DNA of 7,618 bases from Planctomycetes bacterium RIFOXYC2_FULL_41_27. Its GTDB lineage: Bacteria; Planctomycetota; Brocadiia; Brocadiales; Brocadiaceae. Within the stretch, counting starts at the first letter, position 1, and each line of letters opens with the position of its first letter. The stretch spans positions 1 through 7,618 of the forward strand of contig MHZD01000276.1 of the NCBI GenBank assembly GCA_001828645.1, in the 5' to 3' direction. Under the pieces are notes generated by a model. That model was not told where the DNA came from and searched no databases. It saw nothing but the letters and a program-made list of their open reading frames with translations. Below, one piece after another: positions 1 to 4,631 of this stretch. The position numbers were made by a program, and so were the translations under genes.

Positions 1-84
1 TAACCCCTCCCACCAGGGGCGGGGAATATTCACTGTCCCCTTGTATTCCTCCCCCTTGATGGGGGAGGTTTAGGTGGGGGTGGA
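1..84. repeat. C/G-rich palindromic repeat block
   Basis: C-runs and G-runs alternate here. The clearest unit is a hairpin at 48-68: CCTCCCCC, a 5-base loop TTGAT, then GGGGGAGG. The same unit recurs at 1331-1376, where it is split by a 25-bp insertion. The sequence after it (AGGTTTAGGTGGGGG here, AGGCTAGGTGGG there) is also shared. The block lies inside the open frame of the left-edge metallophosphoesterase. The inner boundary, near 84, is estimated from where family-like protein sequence resumes. Confidence 0.7.
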
Positions 85-376
85 CTGTTACCATTTTACT
101 TCCTGCATAGTTATTGGTAATTACTTCTAAAAACCTTTCAAATTCGTCATAATAAATCATATCTCCTGAGAATAAGATAAAATCAGGATTCTTCTCCCGT
201 ATAACCCTGGCTATCGCATGGTGTTTTATCTGAGGTTTTTCCCTCGTCTTAATATCCCTGCGGGTGTCTCCGTAAGCAATAAAATGTAGATCCCTGGCGT
301 AAAGTGTCTGAGAAGAAAGAAAAAGAATAACTATGACATTGATTATAAGCAGAAATATTTTGGTCTGTTTACGCAT
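1..376 (-). CDS. Secreted metallophosphoesterase, N-terminal part, runs off left edge, probably disrupted
   Basis: An open frame of 125 codons starts at ATG 376-374 and has no stop before the window edge. Residues 1-27 look like a Sec signal peptide: basic MRKQTK, a hydrophobic run of about 14 residues, then SSQTLYA as the cleavage region. Residues 32-39 (FIAYGDTR) and 65-73 (DFILFSGDM) resemble the first two metal-binding blocks of the calcineurin-like metallophosphoesterase family, with D37 and D72 as likely ligands. The later GNHE and histidine blocks would lie outside the window. From about residue 98 the frame is encoded by repeat DNA (PHLNLPHQGGG and onward) and no longer looks like this family. 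The protein is therefore probably truncated or interrupted, though the frame stays open. The substrate is unknown. No clear Shine-Dalgarno sequence is visible. Family assignment is fairly secure; intactness is doubtful. Confidence 0.6.
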   Translation of the reverse strand, partial: MRKQTKIFLLIINVIVILFLSSQTLYARDLHFIAYGDTRRDIKTREKPQIKHHAIARVIREKNPDFILFSGDMIYYDEFERFLEVITNNYAGSKMVTVHPHLNLPHQGGGIQGDSEYSPPLVGGV

Positions 377-439
377 GTTTGTTAAATAACTTGATTGTAT
401 AGGAATTCTCATTTTATTTATGCGGGTTTTGAGGCGGTG

Positions 440-518
440 TTGGTAGGACAAGCGTCTCGCTTGTCCTGTATCCGTTTGTTGCTTTTGATTTGGTCAACCG
501 AGACGGTTGACCTACCAA
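440..518. repeat. REP-like inverted pair, TTGGTAGG family
   Basis: Two related hairpin units face each other. The left unit (440-466) begins TTGGTAGG and folds as AGGACAAGCG / CGCTTGTCCT with loop TCT. The right unit (492-518) folds as GGTCAACCG / CGGTTGACC with loop AGA and ends CCTACCAA, the exact reverse complement of TTGGTAGG. Read in the same orientation, the units differ at two stem positions, and both changes are compensated on the other side of the stem. The layout is that of a REP or BIME pair. No transposase is visible nearby. Confidence 0.75.
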
Positions 519-599
519 TTTCTTTTAACTTGAATCCGAATGTTTATATATTCAAAAACACTATTTAGATTACACCTGACATAATTCAATAAAATCCCA

Positions 600-624
600 G
601 GGTTCAGGTTGCAAACCTGAACCC
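600..624. repeat. Perfect 11-bp-stem hairpin, GGGTTCAGG family
   Basis: GGGTTCAGGTT pairs perfectly with AACCTGAACCC across the loop GCA. The design matches the palindrome at 1390-1418 (GGGGCAGGTTT and its complement), so both probably belong to one dispersed hairpin family. There is no T-run next to it on either strand, so it does not look like an ordinary terminator. Confidence 0.7.
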
Positions 625-640
625 ACAAAAAGGGCAACCT

Positions 641-705
641 TAGCCACAGAGCGCACAGAGATCACAGAAAATAATTCTCTGAGACCTCGGTGAACTCTGT
701 GGCTA
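641..705. repeat. Long imperfect inverted repeat (CACAGAG type) downstream of the superoxide reductase gene
   Basis: TAGCCACAGAG at 641-651 is the exact reverse complement of CTCTGTGGCTA at 695-705. The interior continues an imperfect pairing built of CACAGA / TCTGTG subrepeats. It sits 24 bp beyond the stop codon of the minus-strand superoxide reductase gene and could stabilise or end that transcript. It is related in style to the repeat at 2494-2643, which also uses GAGAACGC / GCGTTCTC-type arms. Similar hairpins are common in repeat-rich environmental genomes; that last point is recollection, not something shown here. Confidence 0.65.
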
Positions 706-728
706 CTTTGAAATGCCTTAATACCATT

Positions 729-1187
729 TTAGACAATAACCTTTTTTGTCGTTTCCCAGATACCGTGCTGATTGCAGCGAGCCAGGATTCGTAAGGTAGC
801 AGACTCCTTGACGGCTACAGGAATAGTTACCTTTGCCTGGGGACACAGGGGTGAAAATTCTATCCGAGAAACCTGTTCGATCCCTGCATACACCTCAATC
901 CACTGTATATAATGATTTGAAGTCATCGGATGCAGGGTTTCACCAATCTGAATGTCCAGGTTAAATGGTTCACCGTTCTTTATGTTTATGGGCCACTGGA
1001 CCACCGGGGCGTGACCTTTCTCCTTTGGGGTTTTATTGAGGGGGTCTTTTACACGGTTAACGTTCTGAAACCAATCCTCCTCGTCGGCGCTGACACTTTT
1101 TACAGCACCCATAGCAGTGGCTAATCCCACGGTAACAGTCGAAACCCCAAGGGTTTTCAAAAATCTCCTTCTATCAAAACCTTGCAT
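729..1187 (-). CDS. Tat-exported class II superoxide reductase (neelaredoxin-type)
   Basis: This 152-residue protein should reduce superoxide to hydrogen peroxide at a non-haem iron, outside the cytoplasmic membrane. Residues 6-11 (RRRFLK) form a twin-arginine motif, followed by a hydrophobic stretch and a likely cleavage after SVSA (residue 34). The mature part has the family's iron ligands in order: H59 (EKGHAPV), H86 and H92 (LHPMTSNHYIQWIEVY), then C138 and H141 (CNQHGIW). The rubredoxin-like N-terminal iron domain of class I desulfoferrodoxins is missing, hence class II. One oddity is a glycine between the catalytic-type Glu-Lys pair (E56, K57) and the first ligand histidine; family members usually read E-K-H. 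The start is supported by GGGAGGA at 1195-1201, seven bases before ATG. The gene appears to be transcribed alone from the promoter at 1261-1288. Electron donor unknown. Confidence 0.9.
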   Translation of the reverse strand: MQGFDRRRFLKTLGVSTVTVGLATAMGAVKSVSADEEDWFQNVNRVKDPLNKTPKEKGHAPVVQWPINIKNGEPFNLDIQIGETLHPMTSNHYIQWIEVYAGIEQVSRIEFSPLCPQAKVTIPVAVKESATLRILARCNQHGIWETTKKVIV

Positions 1188-1260
1188 AACACATTCCTCC
1201 CACTAAAAAATAAGAACTTTAGGTTACATCAAAATTACAGTGCATAAAAAGTAAAGTTAC

Positions 1261-1288
1261 ATACTACAAATATATACAACGGTGTCAA
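1261..1288 (-). promoter_or_regulatory. Sigma-70-type promoter of the superoxide reductase gene
   Basis: On the minus strand TTGACA (1288-1283) is followed after 16 bases by TAGTAT (1266-1261). The leader would be about 70 bases and ends in a good Shine-Dalgarno sequence. No recognisable oxidative-stress operator is seen. Confidence 0.6.
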
Positions 1289-1330
1289 GCCTAATTATAT
1301 GTTCATGTTCAGGAATTTCAAGCTATTGTT

Positions 1331-1376
1331 CCTCCCCCTTGACTTCGTCGTGAGCTCAGTCGAACGATGGGGGAGG
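1331..1376. repeat. C/G-rich hairpin repeat split by a 25-bp insertion
   Basis: CCTCCCCCTTGA at 1331-1342 and TGGGGGAGG at 1368-1376 are the two halves of the hairpin that is intact at 48-68. Between them lies extra sequence absent from the intact copy: the micro-element at 1343-1365 plus a second GA. The downstream AGGCTAGGTGGG matches the flank of the intact copy. Confidence 0.75.
1343..1365 (-). mobile_element. Micro-element copy 1 (23 bp), inserted in a repeat
   Basis: The minus strand reads GTTCGACTGAG, then CTCACGACGAAG. The element is bounded on both sides by TC on that strand (GA at 1341-1342 and 1366-1367 on the plus strand). The intact relative at 48-68 has a single GA there, so this copy can be compared directly with an empty site in the same window. 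The centre TGAGCTCA is a palindrome, with short outer TTCG / CGAA pairing. Confidence 0.65.
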
Positions 1377-1389
1377 CTAGGTGGGTAAT

Positions 1390-1418
1390 GTAGGGGCAGG
1401 TTTGAAACCTGCCCCTAC
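1390..1418. repeat. Perfect 29-bp palindrome, GGGGCAGG family
   Basis: GTAGGGGCAGGTTT is followed by a central G and its exact reverse complement, giving 14 perfect pairs. It resembles the hairpin at 600-624 with different but still complementary stem bases. It lies between a split hairpin repeat and the MITE-like element in a gene-free block. Confidence 0.7.
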
Positions 1419-1441
1419 GCTCCCATTATCCCTCCCATCAA

Positions 1442-1599
1442 GGGCAATGCCATTGAATTAAGATATTGTGTCGCCCTTTTAGGGCTAAAATATTATTAAA
1501 TCCTTGTCCCAGGGCTGTCGCCCTGGGCTATACTCTGTCAGCCCTTCGGGCTTTACCTCAAAGAGAAAAGCTCTCTCCCTTAATTCAATGACATTGCCC
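1442..1599. mobile_element. MITE-like element, 158 bp, 21-bp inverted ends and ATCAA target duplication
   Basis: The left end 1442-1462 (GGGCAATGCC, then ATTGAATTAAG) and the right end 1579-1599 are inverted repeats with one mismatch in 21. Directly outside both ends stands ATCAA (1437-1441 and 1600-1604), as expected of a 5-bp target duplication. The interior holds three small hairpins and no gene: GCCCT/AGGGC at 1473-1485, CCCAGGGC/GCCCTGGG at 1508-1527, and AGCCC/GGGCT at 1540-1552. It would need a transposase supplied elsewhere. The open frames across this stretch on both strands are by-products of the hairpins. Confidence 0.7.
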
Positions 1600-1679
1600 A
1601 TCAAGAGAGGCATTATCTTTAATTCGTGTAGTCGTCGAAGGCGGCCTAATTTAACGGTAAGGAATTTCAAAGTTGCAGT

Positions 1680-1737
1680 TGTAGTGCGAACTTTAGTTCG
1701 CATAGCAGGATGTAAGCGAACTGAAGTTCGCGCTACA
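1680..1737. repeat. REP-like inverted pair with GCGAAC-N4-GTTCGC cores
   Basis: Two units of about 24 bp face each other. The left has GCGAACTTTAGTTCGC at 1686-1701 and the right has GCGAACTGAAGTTCGC at 1716-1731; the outer ends are TGTAG (1680-1684) and CTACA (1733-1737). Read in one orientation the units agree at 21 of 24 positions. Each core fits the GAAC-N4-GTTC pattern of the lexA operator located about 100 bp downstream. The pair is flanked by the 9-bp direct repeat GGCCTAATT (1643-1651 and 1755-1763), which may mark an older insertion. Confidence 0.7.
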
Positions 1738-1795
1738 TTGAAAAAGCGGACGAAGGCCTAATTATAAACGCCTCAAAAAATTTATCAGATAAGGC

Positions 1796-1823
1796 TTGAC
1801 AGGGGAAGGATAAAAAATATAAT
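1796..1823 (+). promoter_or_regulatory. Consensus promoter of the lexA cassette
   Basis: TTGACA (1796-1801) and TATAAT (1818-1823) are both exact consensus hexamers, 16 bases apart. Transcription should begin near 1830, inside the adjacent LexA operator. The resulting leader of under 30 bases has no clear Shine-Dalgarno sequence before lexA. Confidence 0.85.
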
Positions 1824-1841
1824 GGTGAACATGTGTTCACC
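1824..1841 (+). promoter_or_regulatory. LexA operator (SOS box, GAAC-N4-GTTC type)
   Basis: GGTGAACATGTGTTCACC is a 7-bp inverted repeat around ATGT. Its core GAAC-ATGT-GTTC (1827-1838) fits the Bacillus/Gram-positive SOS box rather than the E. coli CTG-N10-CAG. It abuts the -10 hexamer and covers the expected start of transcription, so bound LexA would block its own promoter. Confidence 0.85.
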
Positions 1842-1856
1842 TATAAATAAAAACCT

Positions 1857-2480
1857 ATGACCAAACCATTAACGAAAAAACAGCTGAAATTTTTGTCTTT
1901 TCTGAAGGAACGCCTTCAGGAAAGGGGCTACCCCCCTACCGTACGGGAAATTATGGATGGGATCGGGCTTTCCAGTACCAGCATTGTTAAAAAATACCTC
2001 GATGTCCTGGAGCGCAAAGGATACATCAGGAGGCAATTCAATAGCCCTCGTGCGATTGAGATTATCGAGGCGTCTGACAGAAGCCAGGAATCGCGGTCAG
2101 TTCCGATTGTTGGAAGGGTTCGGGCAGGTACACCTCATCCAGCCATAGAAGATGTCGAAGGATACCTTTCCGTGGATAAAACGATATGCCGCAGCAACAA
2201 CACCTTCTTTTTGCGGGTGGTGGGAGACAGCATGATTGAGGCGCACATACAGGAGGGAGACCTTGTCCTCGTTAAACCACAGCCTGTAGCAAATAACGGA
2301 GAGATCGTGGTTGCCCTCATAAATGACGAGGCGACCGTAAAGCGATTTTATAAAAAGGGGCATACGATACATCTGAAACCAGAACATCCAACAATGAAAC
2401 CGATCATTATTAAAGAGGGGGAGGGCGATGTTCATATCATTGGCAAGGTTACAACTGTGATAAGGCAATTGGATAAATAA
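1857..2480 (+). CDS. lexA: LexA, SOS regulon repressor and self-cleaving protease
   Basis: LexA represses DNA-repair genes until RecA filaments trigger its self-cleavage. The 207-residue protein has family length. Residues 1-70 form the winged-helix DNA-binding domain (TKKQLKFLSFLKERLQERGYPPTVREI, with a recognition helix around LSSTSIVKKYLDVLE). The cleavage site is A90-G91 in VGRVRAGTPHPA. The serine protease fold follows, with nucleophile S125 in VGDSM and base K162 in EATVKRF, in the same arrangement as S119/K156 of the E. coli protein. The start codon lies 15 bases after the SOS box; there is no strong ribosome-binding site, and the leader is very short. lexA is the first gene of a cassette followed on the same strand by a DUF6504-like gene and dinB. 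Autoregulation is inferred from the operator position. Confidence 0.97.
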   Translation: MTKPLTKKQLKFLSFLKERLQERGYPPTVREIMDGIGLSSTSIVKKYLDVLERKGYIRRQFNSPRAIEIIEASDRSQESRSVPIVGRVRAGTPHPAIEDVEGYLSVDKTICRSNNTFFLRVVGDSMIEAHIQEGDLVLVKPQPVANNGEIVVALINDEATVKRFYKKGHTIHLKPEHPTMKPIIIKEGEGDVHIIGKVTTVIRQLDK

Positions 2481-2493
2481 TAATTGGTAATAT

Positions 2494-2643
2494 AGTTCAC
2501 CGCAAAGGGCGCGGAGAACGCTGAGAAATAATAAAATAAAGGGAAAAATCCCCATTGGTTTTCTGTTTCTTCTCTAACAGCCTCTGTGATCGTTCGACTG
2601 AGCTCACGACGAAGTCTCGGCGTTCTCTGCGGTGAGATGAACT
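2494..2643. repeat. Long inverted repeat between lexA and the next gene
   Basis: The left arm 2494-2526 (AGTTCACCGC, then GGAGAACGCTGAGA) pairs imperfectly with the right arm 2615-2643 (TCTCGGCGTTCTC, TGCGGTGAGATGAACT). The first ten bases AGTTCACCGC recur almost exactly at 4431-4440 (AGTTCACCGG). The right half is interrupted by micro-element copy 2. The repeat fills nearly the whole gap after lexA and could attenuate or stabilise a lexA-to-dinB transcript. Confidence 0.65.
2592..2614 (+). mobile_element. Micro-element copy 2 (23 bp)
   Basis: Identical to copy 1 (GTTCGACTGAG, CTCACGACGAAG), here on the plus strand. TC stands immediately before (2590-2591) and after (2615-2616). Removing the element and one TC restores CTCTGTGATCTCGGCG, a plausible continuous arm of the surrounding inverted repeat. 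Confidence 0.65.
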
Positions 2644-2669
2644 GTTACTATAATTGTTTTGGTGAGATT

Positions 2670-2924
2670 ATGATTACGGAAATCAACGAAACGATCAAGG
2701 TGGGAGCTATCTTTGGCGACAATAAAAAGAAACTTAAACCTGTCTGGTTTATATGGAGTAGCCGGAAGTACCTCGTTCAGGAAATTACCTATGTTTGGAC
2801 AGAAAGGCTGGGAAAGTCCGTCATACACCATTTTACGGTCACGGACGGCGCCAACCTTTTTTCCATCTCTTATAACACCGATACCCTTGTATGGGTACTC
2901 CATTCCATAGAAACGGCAGGGTAG
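2670..2924 (+). CDS. Small protein resembling DUF6504, in the SOS cassette
   Basis: An 84-residue soluble protein with no signal peptide or membrane segment. ATG at 2670 is preferred because GGTGAG (2661-2666) precedes it at good spacing; upstream codons in the same frame lie in repeat DNA. The pattern KLKPVWFIWSSRKYLVQEI, then W, HHFTV and a C-terminal TLVWVLHSIET, resembles the small DUF6504 family (P-x-x-F-x-W-x-x-R-x-Y-x-V-x-E-I). Members are, as I recall, often encoded near Y-family polymerases or other SOS mutagenesis genes. Its position between lexA and dinB fits. The molecular function is unknown, and the family match is from pattern recognition only. Codon use looks ordinary for the window. 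Confidence 0.75.
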   Translation: MITEINETIKVGAIFGDNKKKLKPVWFIWSSRKYLVQEITYVWTERLGKSVIHHFTVTDGANLFSISYNTDTLVWVLHSIETAG

Positions 2925-2983
2925 CGTTCCAGCCTGGATAAGCCAGAACCAGGCAGGAAATGAATTAAAGTAGTTTTCAAGTT

Positions 2984-3100
2984 AGTCCCCATTAACAAAG
3001 GGGGATTGAGGGGGTTGTGTTTTTTCCTGCATTATTTTACAACCTCCTTACCCCCTTTTCGTTCGACTGAGCGCTCACGACGAAGTCTAAGGGGGATTTT
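2984..3100. repeat. Inverted repeat of G5/C5 runs between the DUF6504-like gene and dinB
   Basis: The arm AAAGGGGGATTGAGGGGG at 2997-3014 pairs imperfectly with ACAACCTCCTTACCCCC at 3039-3055. A further TAAGGGGGATTTT lies at 3088-3100. The sequence between CCCCCTTTTC and CTAAGGGGG is interrupted by micro-element copy 3. No gene lies in 2925-3177. A weak GCCTGG/CCAGGC hairpin (2932-2954) right after the upstream stop codon lacks a T-run. Confidence 0.65.
3061..3085 (+). mobile_element. Micro-element copy 3 (25 bp variant)
   Basis: Same sequence as copies 1 and 2, except that the centre GAGCTC is GAGCGCTC, two bases longer and still palindromic. TC again stands on both sides (3059-3060 and 3086-3087). 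Removing the element and one TC gives CCCCCTTTTCTAAGGGGG, a plausible uninterrupted repeat. Confidence 0.65.
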
Positions 3101-3177
3101 ACGCTTCACACCACCCTGAAAACCGCTTAAATAAAATGAAAATTCCTAAACGATAGATTTACGATTTTGGGTTTACG

Positions 3178-4416
3178 ATGAATAAGACTATTATGCACAT
3201 CGACATGAATGCCTTCTTTGCATCTGTGGAACAACAGGTGAATCCCGCACTCAAAGGAAAACCCATTGCGGTAATCGGCTCTAATGAAAGGACGGTGGTT
3301 ACCACGGCTTCTTATGAAGCGCGGGCATATGGGGTCAAGACAGGCATGACCAAATACGAGGCCAGGCGGTTGTGCCCCCATATTATCCTCGTGGCAGGCG
3401 ACACAGGCCGTTATACGGACACCTGCCGCCGGCTTGTCGAGATATACCGGCAATACACCCCCATCGTAGAGGTTTACTCCGTAGATGAGGCGTTTCTGGA
3501 TGTTACGGGTTCGATTCCGCTCTTTGGCAATGTTGGGGTTATTGCCAAAAATATTAAGAAAGAAATTCACAAGACGCTTGGAAGACTGACCTGCTCTATC
3601 GGTATTGCACCCAACAAACTCCTGGCAAAACTGGGCAGCGATATGAAGAAACCCGACGGACTTGTCATTATACAACAAGAGGATATCGACGAGGTATTGG
3701 AGCGCTTACCCGTGGGAGAACTCTGGGGTATCGGCCCGCATCTTGAAATGCATCTGGGCACAATGGGAATCAAAACTTGCGGCGAGTTGGGACGGGCATC
3801 CATACACGTATTAAAGAACCGATTCGGCGTGATTGGTGAACGGCTGAAGCTCATGGCTCAGGGAATAGATAACAGTCCTGTCGTACCCCTGGAGCATGAA
3901 GCCGATGCCAAATCAGTTGGACACAGCATGACCCTTGACAGGGACGTGAGCGATATAGAAACACTGGAACGACATATCCTCCAGTTGTCTGAGATGGTAG
4001 GCAGGCGACTGCGTAGCGGAGAATATGCGGGCAGGACGGTAGCCCTTACCCTGCGCTACCCTGATTTCACCACCTTTACAAGACGCAGTACCGTGGAAAC
4101 GTGTATGAATAGCAGCATAGATATTTATCTTGCTGCAAGAGAGATACTCAATACGATACGACTCCAGCAGCCCATACGACTGATAGGGGTCAGTGTTTGC
4201 AACCTCACGAAGAACACTGTTCAAATACCGCTCTTCAGCGCAGACAGGGTTAAACAGGCGGCTACGCACACCATGGATGCGATAAATGATCGCTACGGGG
4301 ATTTCTGTATTACGTGGGGCACATTAATCGAACGCTACCATCATAAGGGTGTCATTTCCCCGGCCTGGCGACCTGACGGAGTCAAATGCGTCAACCTTTC
4401 TGCACAGAAAGGTTAA
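3178..4416 (+). CDS. dinB: DNA polymerase IV (Y-family translesion polymerase)
   Basis: This 412-residue protein copies past damaged bases at the cost of fidelity. The palm has the Y-family catalytic acids D9 in HIDMNAFFASVE and D103-E104 in YSVDEAFLDVTG; F14 is the likely steric-gate residue excluding ribonucleotides. A helix-hairpin-helix (LWGIGPHLEMHLGTMGIKTC) precedes the little-finger domain, which starts around KSVGHSMTLDRDV. QIPLF at 349-353 resembles a sliding-clamp-binding motif. The C-terminal tail (DAINDRYGDF, then GVISPAWRPDG) is of the type seen in Firmicutes-like polymerases rather than the shorter E. coli DinB. There is no strong Shine-Dalgarno sequence; TTTACGAT is repeated at 3158-3165 and 3172-3179 across the start. 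No SOS box lies in front, so SOS control would have to come by read-through from the lexA promoter, across two repeat-filled gaps. Confidence 0.95.
   Translation: MNKTIMHIDMNAFFASVEQQVNPALKGKPIAVIGSNERTVVTTASYEARAYGVKTGMTKYEARRLCPHIILVAGDTGRYTDTCRRLVEIYRQYTPIVEVYSVDEAFLDVTGSIPLFGNVGVIAKNIKKEIHKTLGRLTCSIGIAPNKLLAKLGSDMKKPDGLVIIQQEDIDEVLERLPVGELWGIGPHLEMHLGTMGIKTCGELGRASIHVLKNRFGVIGERLKLMAQGIDNSPVVPLEHEADAKSVGHSMTLDRDVSDIETLERHILQLSEMVGRRLRSGEYAGRTVALTLRYPDFTTFTRRSTVETCMNSSIDIYLAAREILNTIRLQQPIRLIGVSVCNLTKNTVQIPLFSADRVKQAATHTMDAINDRYGDFCITWGTLIERYHHKGVISPAWRPDGVKCVNLSAQKG
4393..4414 (+). terminator. Hairpin overlapping the dinB stop codon
   Basis: AACCTTTCT (4393-4401) pairs perfectly with AGAAAGGTT (4406-4414) around GCAC. 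The stem runs into the TAA stop. No T-run follows (AAAACG), so intrinsic termination is uncertain; it may protect the transcript 3' end instead. Confidence 0.35.
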
Positions 4417-4489
4417 AACGCCAGGAAAATAGTTCACCGGAGGAAAAAGATTTGACAAGATAACAGGATAGACATGATATAAATTAATT

Positions 4490-4568
4490 TTAGACAGGAT
4501 TAACAGGATAAAACAGGATTGCTTTTTAACTTATTTTTAATCCTGTAAATCCTGTTCATCCTGTCTAA
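4490..4568. repeat. ACAGGAT three-subrepeat hairpin between convergent dinB and holB
   Basis: The left arm 4490-4520 has three ACAGGAT subrepeats and pairs almost fully with the right arm 4539-4568 (AATCCTGT, AATCCTGTTC, ATCCTGTCTAA) around an 18-base T-rich loop. An outer inverted pair, AATAGTTCA (4428-4436) and TGAACTATT (4575-4583), encloses it and links it to the AGTTCACCG repeat at 2494. It lies between two genes read toward each other, a position suited to a two-way transcription barrier. No gene is seen in 4417-4631. Confidence 0.7.
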
Positions 4569-4631
4569 GATAGCTGAACTATTACCTTTTTTCTCCCTCT
4601 TATCTCTGTCCATTATTTACTGGTGTAGTTG

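Noticed and set aside
440..1737. CRISPR array among the repeats
   Set aside because: The repeats are palindromes of several different families without regular spacing or unique equal-length spacers, and no cas gene is present.
1485..1761. Open frames on both strands across the repeat block before lexA
   Set aside because: They consist of palindromic repeats and the MITE-like element; palindromes open frames on both strands at once, and no start signal or family is seen.
2097..2555. 152-codon open frame opposite lexA
   Set aside because: It lies antisense to a certain lexA gene and has no family features or start signal.
4212..4222. GAAC-ACT-GTTC inside dinB as a possible SOS box
   Set aside because: The spacer is three bases, not four, and it lies deep in a coding region.
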